Assembly: GCF_040629175.1 (NCBI RefSeq)
Contig: NZ_JBEXUX010000038.1
Coordinates: 1 to 64,000 of the forward strand
Source: Embleya sp040629175
GTDB lineage: Bacteria > Actinomycetota > Actinomycetes > Streptomycetales > Streptomycetaceae
Direction of reading: 5' to 3'
Length of the DNA stretch: 64,000 nt
Part shown: positions 58,316-64,000 of the stretch, piece by piece
How the letters are laid out: every line of letters begins with the position of its first letter
Numbering within the stretch: the first letter of the stretch is position 1
Position numbers and translations under genes: made by a program
The notes under the pieces: generated by a model
Told to the model about the DNA's origin: nothing
The model's input: only the letters and a program-made list of their open reading frames with translations
Database searches by the model: none

Positions 58316-59647
58316 ATGCGGGTGTGGGCGACGCGGACGGTGCTCGCGATGGCGCTGGTGGCCGGGGTCGTGCTCGCGCCGACCCCGGTGGGCGGTGGGC
58401 GCGCCGGCCGGGTGCCGACCGGGTTCGAGCGGCGCGGTGGCACGCTGTGGACCACCCTCGCCGAGGAGCGGGACTACCTGCGCGACCTGGTCGCGGCGGC
58501 GCCGGGCCCGGAGCGGGCCGGCTGGGGCGCCGCCCGGGTCACCGTGACCCGGGTCGGCACGAGCACGCGCGGCCGGCCGCTGGAGTTGATCACCGTGGCC
58601 GGCACCCGCTCGGTGGCCGAGCCGGTCCGGGTGTTGTTCGTCTGCGGCCAGCACGGCGACGAGCCGGCCGGTCGGGAGTCCTGCCTGAAGCTGATCCGGG
58701 ACCTGGCCGCCGACCGCTCGCCGGCGGGACGTCGGCTGCTGGAGCGCGTCACCGTGTTGGTGCTGGCCACGCCCAATCCGGACGGATCGGCGGCGGGCAC
58801 CCGGGCGACCGCCGAGGGGGTGGATCTCAACCGGGACCACGTGGCGGTGAGCACGCCCGAGGCGCGGGCGATCCGCCGGGTGCTCCGCGAGGCGCGCCCG
58901 CACATCGTGCACGACCTGCACGAGTTCACCGTGCCGGCGGATACGGCGAACTCCACGCCGGCCCTGTACCTGTGGCCGCGCAATCTCAACGTGGCCCCCG
59001 AACTGCGTTCCTTGGCCGTCGAGTTGGCGCGCGATCGGATCGGCACGGCACTGCCCGCGGCGGGTTGGGCGGCAGGTGTCTACGGGGAGGAGGACACCGG
59101 TCGGCCGCTCGGCGGCGACGGGGACGAGCGGTTGTTGCGCAACGCGGCCGCGCTGGACCACGCGGTGGCGGTGCTGGTCGAGGTCGCCACCCGGCCCGTC
59201 TCGGCGCTGGAGCGCGCGGATCCGGGCCTGCTGGGTCGGCGGCGGGTGGCCGCGCACCTGGTGGCCGCGCAGGCCACGCTGCGGATGGCCGCCGAACGCG
59301 GCGAGGCGATCACGGCGGCGGTGCGCACGTCCCGGGAGCGGGCGGCGCGCGGTGGCGGAGCGGTGTACTTCGCCGGGGCCGACAACGTCCCGGCGGGCCT
59401 GGGCGCGGTCGGGCCGATGCCGTGCGCGTATCGGCTGACGCCGGACCGATATGCGAGCGCGCGCGCCGCGCTGGCCGAGCACGGCGTCCGGGTGGAGCCC
59501 GACCTGCGGGTGGAGACGGCGCAACCGGCGGGCGCGATGGTCGCGTTGCTCCTGGATCCGCGGGCCCGCTTCGCGGTCGCGACGGCAACCCCCGAACCGT
59601 GCCCGGCCGATCCCGACCGGGCACCCACACCCGCCGAGCCGGTCTAG
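58316..59647 (+). CDS. Secreted M14 family zinc carboxypeptidase
   Basis: 443 residues. A signal peptide (RTVLAMALVAGVVLAPTPVGG) is followed by the peptidase domain. Zinc ligands are His and Glu in VCGQHGDEPAG and the His in HIVHDLHEF. NPDGSAAGTRATAEGVDLNRDH has the substrate Arg/Asn block of M14. VAVLVEVAT is the catalytic Glu candidate. It removes C-terminal amino acids from peptides, possibly wall peptides. ATG 58316 with GAGGGGA upstream. Its stop overlaps otsB stop by four bases. Confidence 0.85.
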   Translation: MRVWATRTVLAMALVAGVVLAPTPVGGGRAGRVPTGFERRGGTLWTTLAEERDYLRDLVAAAPGPERAGWGAARVTVTRVGTSTRGRPLELITVAGTRSVAEPVRVLFVCGQHGDEPAGRESCLKLIRDLAADRSPAGRRLLERVTVLVLATPNPDGSAAGTRATAEGVDLNRDHVAVSTPEARAIRRVLREARPHIVHDLHEFTVPADTANSTPALYLWPRNLNVAPELRSLAVELARDRIGTALPAAGWAAGVYGEEDTGRPLGGDGDERLLRNAAALDHAVAVLVEVATRPVSALERADPGLLGRRRVAAHLVAAQATLRMAAERGEAITAAVRTSRERAARGGGAVYFAGADNVPAGLGAVGPMPCAYRLTPDRYASARAALAEHGVRVEPDLRVETAQPAGAMVALLLDPRARFAVATATPEPCPADPDRAPTPAEPV

Positions 59648-60501
59648 GCCCTGTCCGGCGCGATGTGGTCGGCCAGGCCGGTGAGCAGGTCGGCGACGCC
59701 CTCCGGGCCGGGGACGATCAGGTCGGCGCGTTCGGCGAGGGCGTGCACCTCGGCCGAGCCGCTGCATACGGTGAGGCCGGCGGTGCCCTGGTGGCGTACT
59801 TCCTCGACGGCTTCGAACGCGGCGAGGTCGCCGAGGTCGTCACCGGCGAACAACACCGAGCCGGCCTGCTTCTCCTTGAGGAAGCCGGTCAGCGCGCGGC
59901 CCTTGTCCATCCCCCGGGGGCGCAGTTCGAGCACGTAGCGCCCGGGCTCGACGGCCAGGTCGTGCCGCGCCGCCAAATCGTCGAGCGGATCGCGCAGCAG
60001 CGCGAGCGCGGCGTCCGGGTCCGGTGCGCGGCGGGTGTGCACGGCGAGCGCGCTGCCCTTGTCCTCGACCCAGGTGGTCTCCCACAGGTCGAGTGCCTGG
60101 AGCAGACCGGGCAGCGCGAGGCGCACCTCGTGCACCCCGGCCGGCGGCTCCGGCGCGCTGATCCGGCCGGTCGCCGCGTCCCAGCGTTCCAGTCCGTAGT
60201 GTCCGAGCACGACGAGCTGTTCGAGTCCGGGCACGCCGCGGAAGCGGCCGTACTCGACGGCGACCGCGGCCGGGCGGCCGGTCACGATCACCACCGCGGC
60301 CAGGTGCGGGGTCAGTCGGGACAGCGCGGTCACCGCGCGCAGATCCGCGCGGGCCTGGTCCGGGCGGTCGACGATCGGGGCGAGGGTGCCGTCGAAGTCG
60401 AGGGCGACGACCGCTCGGGCCGGCTCACCGAGCAACGCGGCAAGGCCCGTTCGGCCGGCCGTCGTGGTGGGTTCGGGCAGCATGGACCGGTTCGTGGTCA
60501 T
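59644..60501 (-). CDS. otsB: Trehalose-6-phosphate phosphatase
   Basis: Removes phosphate from trehalose-6-phosphate. 285 residues, HAD fold: VVALDFDGTLAPIVDRPDQA (motif I with DFDGT), VVIVTGRPA (motif II), GHYGLERWDAATG (cap), ELRPRGMDKGRALTGFL (Lys) and LFAGDDLGDLAAFEAV (motif IV). Last gene of an operon with the DUF3263 and LytR_C genes, ten bases after the latter. OtsA is at 42331. Confidence 0.93.
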   Translation of the reverse strand: MTTNRSMLPEPTTTAGRTGLAALLGEPARAVVALDFDGTLAPIVDRPDQARADLRAVTALSRLTPHLAAVVIVTGRPAAVAVEYGRFRGVPGLEQLVVLGHYGLERWDAATGRISAPEPPAGVHEVRLALPGLLQALDLWETTWVEDKGSALAVHTRRAPDPDAALALLRDPLDDLAARHDLAVEPGRYVLELRPRGMDKGRALTGFLKEKQAGSVLFAGDDLGDLAAFEAVEEVRHQGTAGLTVCSGSAEVHALAERADLIVPGPEGVADLLTGLADHIAPDRA

Positions 60502-60511
60502 GCCGTCCAAC

Positions 60512-61201
60512 CTACCCAGTGGTCAGCGAACCGAGCAGTCGATCGGCCAGCGGGACCACCTGGTCGTCGACCACGATCACGGTGAGTCGATGCCGCGGGA
60601 TGCCACCGAAGGCCGGCTTGATCCGGTCGATCCCGGGCAGCGCGGCGGCGAGCGCGCGGGCCTGCTTCTCCTGCCCGACGGGGTGGTAGACGGTGGTGGC
60701 CGGGACCGAGCCGCGGAACACGTCGGTGCCGGCGACCTCCCAGCCCGCCGCCTCCAGCCGCCGGCCCATGCGCTTGGCGAGCGCCGGCACCTTGCTCTGA
60801 TCGAGCAGCACCACCTTGCCGTGCGCACCACGCGGGGCCGCGGGCGCCCGGACCGGCGGCACCGGGCGGGCGGATCCGGCCGGGCCCGCGACCGGCGCCG
60901 GCCCGAAGCTGTGGCGGACCCGGTCCGCGGCCACCCGGGAGGCGGGCTCGTCCCGGCCGATCGCGAGCACACCGGCCACGACGCAGATCGCCGTCAGCGC
61001 GGCCACCGGGAGCAGCCCGCGCCGCGAGCGCACCCACGCGAGCAGGGCTTGGGGCCGCAGGCCGCCGAACGCATCGTGCTCGGGGGCGAGCTCCGGATCC
61101 GCCTCGACCTCCTCGGCCCCCAGGTCCTCGTTGGTCCAGATCAGGCCGTACCGACCGAAGCCGGCGAAGACGTCGTACTCGTCCCGGTGGCGCCCGAACA
61201 C
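60512..61201 (-). CDS. LytR C-terminal-domain membrane protein
   Basis: 229 residues. A cytoplasmic N-terminus (about 75 residues), one membrane helix (LLPVAALTAICVVAGVLAIG), an Ala/Pro linker, then a LytR_C domain (KVVLLDQSKVPALAKRMGRRLEAAGWEVAG, then TTVYHPVGQEKQARALAAALPG) outside. These domains occur in wall-assembly proteins of actinomycetes. It starts with GTG, 12 bases after the DUF3263 stop, so the two are one operon. Confidence 0.82.
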   Translation of the reverse strand: MFGRHRDEYDVFAGFGRYGLIWTNEDLGAEEVEADPELAPEHDAFGGLRPQALLAWVRSRRGLLPVAALTAICVVAGVLAIGRDEPASRVAADRVRHSFGPAPVAGPAGSARPVPPVRAPAAPRGAHGKVVLLDQSKVPALAKRMGRRLEAAGWEVAGTDVFRGSVPATTVYHPVGQEKQARALAAALPGIDRIKPAFGGIPRHRLTVIVVDDQVVPLADRLLGSLTTG

Positions 61202-61213
61202 CCGTCCCGCCCC

Positions 61214-61549
61214 TCAGTGCCCGGGACGGCGCACGGTGGACCGGGCCTGCTGCCGGGCCTCGCGCAACCGCCGCAGCCGCTGGACCAGCATCGGGTCGTG
61301 CTCCAGGGCCTCCGGCCGGTCGAGCAGGGTGTTCAGCACCTGGAAGTAGCGGGTCGCGGAGAAACCGAAACGATCGCGCACGGCGCGTTCCTTCGCGCCG
61401 GCGTGCTTCCACCACTGGCGCTCGAATTCGAGGATGTCCCGGTCCCGGTCGGACAGCCCGCCCGCGGGCACCGACTCGGGCGGGTGCGCCGGCGCGCCCT
61501 GCCCGGGAATCACGGGCACCTCGGGCCGCGCGTCGTGTTCCTCGCCCAT
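61214..61549 (-). CDS. DUF3263 protein
   Basis: 111 residues. LSDRDRDILEFERQWWKHAGAKE, then FGFSATRYFQVLNTLLDRPEALEHDPMLVQRLRRL is the complete DUF3263 domain, a small helix-turn-helix-like protein always found near LytR_C proteins in actinomycetes. It may be a DNA-binding regulator of the operon. First gene of the otsB operon. Confidence 0.88.
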   Translation of the reverse strand: MGEEHDARPEVPVIPGQGAPAHPPESVPAGGLSDRDRDILEFERQWWKHAGAKERAVRDRFGFSATRYFQVLNTLLDRPEALEHDPMLVQRLRRLREARQQARSTVRRPGH

Positions 61550-61707
61550 CGGTCACCCCTTCGGTACCTCGCCCGGGCCCGTCGACCCGCTTTCGGCATT
61601 GTGCCCGCCCGCGCCGACGGACCACCGCACCGGCGCGATGATTCGCCGGAAAAGCCGTGAATCACCCGAGGGGAGGGATCGACACAGAGACCTATATGCT
61701 CCGCCGC

Positions 61708-62052
61708 ATGTCTACTTTTGCCGTCCATATCCCCGCCGCCGAGCTCGAAGCCGACCCGCTCGACCCGGCCCAGATCGTCTCCGGCACGCCCGAGGTCTCG
61801 GGCCGGGTCCTGTGGGAATCCGAGGACGGCAAGCAGATTCGCGGCATCTGGCAGATCACCCCGGGCGTGGTGACCGACACCGAGGCGAACGAGCTGTTCG
61901 TGGTCGTCTCCGGTCGGGCCACCATCGAGATCCGCGGTGGCGCGACGATCGAGGTCGGGCCGGGCGACGCGTGCGTGCTCCAGGAGGGCGACGAGACGGT
62001 GTGGACGGTGCACGAGACGCTGCGCAAGGCGTACCACATCACCCTGCCGTAG
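61708..62052 (+). CDS. Small cupin protein
   Basis: 114 residues of the cupin_3 (DUF861) type: GRVLWESEDGKQIRGIWQITPG, NELFVVVSGRATIEIRGG, GPGDACVLQEGDETVWTVHETLRKAYHITL. The usual His metal ligands are partly replaced (EANELF), so catalysis is unsure. TATGCT ends seven bases before ATG 61708; probably leaderless. ATG 61696 is an alternative start. A terminator follows. Confidence 0.8.
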   Translation: MSTFAVHIPAAELEADPLDPAQIVSGTPEVSGRVLWESEDGKQIRGIWQITPGVVTDTEANELFVVVSGRATIEIRGGATIEVGPGDACVLQEGDETVWTVHETLRKAYHITLP

Positions 62053-62080
62053 GCCCTCTTTCACCGGCTCCCGGACGCGA

Positions 62081-62114
62081 CGAAGCCCACAGGCCCCGAG
62101 ACCTGTGGGCTTCG
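62081..62114. terminator. Bidirectional terminator between cupin and ABC genes
   Basis: CGAAGCCCACAGG and CCTGTGGGCTTCG pair perfectly over 13 bp around CCCCGAGA. Confidence 0.88.
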
Positions 62115-62136
62115 TGCTTTCGGGAGTCGGCCGAAC

Positions 62137-63069
62137 CTACTTAACCGACCCGGCGGTCAGACCCGACACCACGTGCTTCTCGATGTAGGCGAACAGAATC
62201 ACCACGGGCACGATCGCCACCACCGAACCGGCGAACAGGTACTGCCATTCGACCCGGTAGGCACCGAGGAAGCTGTTGATGCCGACCGTGAGCGGTTGCT
62301 TCTCCGGTGTGGTCACCAGCACCAGGGCGACGGTGAACTCGTTCCACGCCGCGATGAAGGTGAAGATGACCGCCGTGACGATGCCCGGCATCGCCAGTGG
62401 CAGCGTGACCCGACGCAGTGCCCCGAGACGGGAGGCACCGTCGATCATCGCGGCCTCCTCCAGCTCGACCGGAATCGCGCTGAAGTAGGCGGTCAGGATC
62501 CACACCGAGAAGGCCAGGTTGAACGCGCCGTTGACGAGCACGAGCGCCCAGTACGAGTCGAGCAGATCCAGGATGTAGAACTCCCGGTACAGCCCGACCA
62601 GCAACGACGTCGGCTGGAACATCTGGGTGACCAGCACGAGCCCCAGGAAGACGCCTCGGCCGCGGAATCGCTTGCGCGCGGTGTAGTAGGCCGCGGGCAG
62701 CGAGACCACCAGCACGAGCAGCGTGGACATGCCGGCGACCAGCAGCGAGATCTTGAGGTTGTCGCCGAGTGTGGACTTGTCCCACACGTCGACGAAGTTG
62801 GCCCATTCGAACTTCGTCGGCAGGTAGCCGTCGCTGGTCAGTTCGTCCTTGGGCCGCAGCGCGGTAATGGCCATCTCGATGTAGGGCGCGACGAAGACGA
62901 TCGCGATCACCCACGCGAGCGCACCGAACCAGAGCTGCTTCTGGCTGTACTTCGAGCCCCCGAGCACGGACTTCTTGCGCCCGGACCCATTCCCGCCGCC
63001 CGCGGCGCCCGAAGGCTGCTTCGCGGCGCCGGCGCCCGGCTTACGGCCGGCGGCGGTGGTCGTGCTCAT
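62137..63069 (-). CDS. Sugar ABC transporter permease (MalG type)
   Basis: 310 residues with six membrane helices after a Gly/Lys-rich 35-residue start. The EAA loop that contacts the ATPase is ELEEAAMIDGASRLGALRRVTLPLAMPG. It works with the MalF-type permease directly upstream (ATGA overlap) and a binding protein that would lie beyond the window. Sugar unknown. The distance of the EAA loop from the C-terminus is normal for MalG. Confidence 0.9.
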   Translation of the reverse strand: MSTTTAAGRKPGAGAAKQPSGAAGGGNGSGRKKSVLGGSKYSQKQLWFGALAWVIAIVFVAPYIEMAITALRPKDELTSDGYLPTKFEWANFVDVWDKSTLGDNLKISLLVAGMSTLLVLVVSLPAAYYTARKRFRGRGVFLGLVLVTQMFQPTSLLVGLYREFYILDLLDSYWALVLVNGAFNLAFSVWILTAYFSAIPVELEEAAMIDGASRLGALRRVTLPLAMPGIVTAVIFTFIAAWNEFTVALVLVTTPEKQPLTVGINSFLGAYRVEWQYLFAGSVVAIVPVVILFAYIEKHVVSGLTAGSVK

Positions 63070-63977
63070 CGGTCGGTCTCCTTGTTACGGCTGACAACGA
63101 GGAAGAACGCGACCAGGATGATGATCATCGCGAAGTTGGCCACCGACATCGCGGCGCTTTCCCCGATGTCGGACGCCTTGAGCTGGTACATGAACACCGT
63201 GGTCGTCGCGGTCTCGTAGCCCGGACCACCGTTGGTCATCGCCCAGATGATCGGGAACGAGTTGAAGACGTTGATCAGGTTGATCACCACCGCGACCAGG
63301 ATCGCGGGCTTGAGCAGCGGCAGCGTGATCGACAGGTAGGTGCGCCAGGTGGACGCGCCGTCGATCTTCGCCGCCTCGTACACCTCGCCGGGAACCGTCT
63401 GGAGTCCGGCGAGCAGGGTGTACGTGGTGAACGGCAGCGAGACGAAGACCGCGACCGCCATCATCCACGGCATCGCCGTGGACGGCCTGCCGAGCCAGTC
63501 CTTGCCCGCGTCCATCAGGTGCAGGTCGACCATGAGCGTGTTGATCGCGCCGTGGGTCTCGTGCAGCATCCACTTGAAGACGACGGCGGTCATGAAGACC
63601 GAGGCCGCCCACGGCACGATCATCGCCCAGCGGGCGTACCGCCGGCCGGGGAAGTGCTGGTTGAACAGTTGCGCCAGGAACAGCGACAACACGAGCGTGA
63701 TGGCGACGACCACCAGCACCCAGACCACGGTGTTCCACAGCACGGCCACGAAGTCCGGCTCGTCGAACAGCTTCTTGTAGTTGTCGGTGCCGTTGGATCC
63801 CACCACGACGCCGGTGCGGCGGATGCGCTGGAAGGAGCTCCAGACCATCACCACGACGGGCCACAGGACCACGACGCCGATGAGGAGGACGGCCGGGCCG
63901 ATCCACGGCAGCGGGGCCAGCGTCTTCTTGACTCTGGTGATGACGGTGGGCGCTCTGCGTACGGCGGTTTCGGCCAC
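63066..63977 (-). CDS. Sugar ABC transporter permease (MalF type)
   Basis: 303 residues with six helices. The EAA loop is GEVYEAAKIDGASTWRTYLSITLPLLKP. The GTG start at 63977 has GGAGGAGGA upstream. Together with the MalG-type gene it forms the membrane channel of a carbohydrate importer. The binding protein and a LacI-type regulator are expected to the right of the window; no ATPase is seen, as is common where MsiK is shared. Confidence 0.9.
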   Translation of the reverse strand: MAETAVRRAPTVITRVKKTLAPLPWIGPAVLLIGVVVLWPVVVMVWSSFQRIRRTGVVVGSNGTDNYKKLFDEPDFVAVLWNTVVWVLVVVAITLVLSLFLAQLFNQHFPGRRYARWAMIVPWAASVFMTAVVFKWMLHETHGAINTLMVDLHLMDAGKDWLGRPSTAMPWMMAVAVFVSLPFTTYTLLAGLQTVPGEVYEAAKIDGASTWRTYLSITLPLLKPAILVAVVINLINVFNSFPIIWAMTNGGPGYETATTTVFMYQLKASDIGESAAMSVANFAMIIILVAFFLVVSRNKETDR

Positions 63978-64000
63978 GGGGCCGTCCTCCTCCTTCGGTG

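Noticed and set aside
1..64000. Prophage, integrative element or secondary-metabolite cluster.
   Set aside because: No integrase, transposase, phage structural, PKS, NRPS or terpene synthase gene is seen; accessory patches are small.

Overview
The base composition (very high G+C, strong third-position GC in every real frame), the many GTG starts, mycothiol- and F420-type enzymes, a groEL without groES, and the gene content point to a streptomycete-type actinomycete (family Streptomycetaceae). From memory, the order citrate synthase/pdxH, futalosine menaquinone genes with a cold-shock gene, and thrC-like/MoaD-like/csp/groEL2 matches the central chromosome of Streptomyces coelicolor (SCO42xx to SCO43xx). 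The genus cannot be fixed from the sequence alone. The window is mostly core chromosome with a few accessory patches. I see no secondary-metabolite cluster, transposase, CRISPR array or rRNA gene.

Layout. 0-9 kb: pdxH divergent from citrate synthase, an iron-box-controlled FhuF-like reductase, a threonine dehydratase-like PLP enzyme, an F420-type oxidoreductase, a FAD/Fe-S dehydrogenase and serC. 9-18 kb: a membrane-anchored secreted protein, a mycothiol-type isomerase, a co-directional block of NCS2 purine permease, MarR regulator and MFS exporter, a DUF2530 protein and a CtpE-like P-type ATPase. 18-27 kb: a large sacsin/Hsp90-type ATPase, a small OAA-type lectin, a DUF3027 protein, an MFS protein, a lipoprotein, mqnB-mqnD of the futalosine menaquinone route and a cold-shock protein. 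27-38 kb: a HAD-LarE fusion, VanZ, XPB helicase with its helicase-associated partner, an ABC pair and a repeat-rich intergenic region. 38-42 kb: an iron-box-controlled surface-protein cluster with a WxL-like protein, a DUF916/WxLIP-like protein and an LPXTG protein. 42-51 kb: otsA, a crystallin-type inhibitor, a lipoprotein, gpgS, a SAM-I riboswitch with metM-metO (usually labelled thrC and moaD), cspA and groEL2 behind a double CIRCE. 51-55 kb: an accessory island with a broken Uma2 gene, two tandem structured RNAs, a vWA protein and an ARPP-like protein. 55-64 kb: HD hydrolase, HelD/HelR-type helicase, M14 carboxypeptidase, an otsB operon, a cupin and two sugar ABC permeases that run off the edge.

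The most exciting part is 51.57-54.4 kb. Two RNAs of about 106 nt lie head to tail directly upstream of a vWA protein. Each is closed by a perfect 10-12 bp stem and shares the strands GGGAACTRCGTGTTC and GGACCCGYGAYCTRCCC. The first contains a near-complete tRNA-like cloverleaf. This is the architecture of bacterial Y RNAs beside Ro60 (Rsr), and the next gene looks like an ARPP-type protein. Two further signals stand out. One is a 3'-end repeat element, present three times in the same orientation relative to the preceding gene, with a covarying hairpin. The other is the iron-box surface cluster with three copies of a neocarzinostatin-like domain.

Working together: metM/metO under a SAM riboswitch would make homocysteine from O-phosphohomoserine and a protein thiocarboxylate. 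OtsA and OtsB make trehalose, and GpgS makes glucosyl-3-phosphoglycerate. mqnB and mqnD belong to menaquinone synthesis. The iron boxes tie the FhuF-like protein and the surface cluster to iron starvation.
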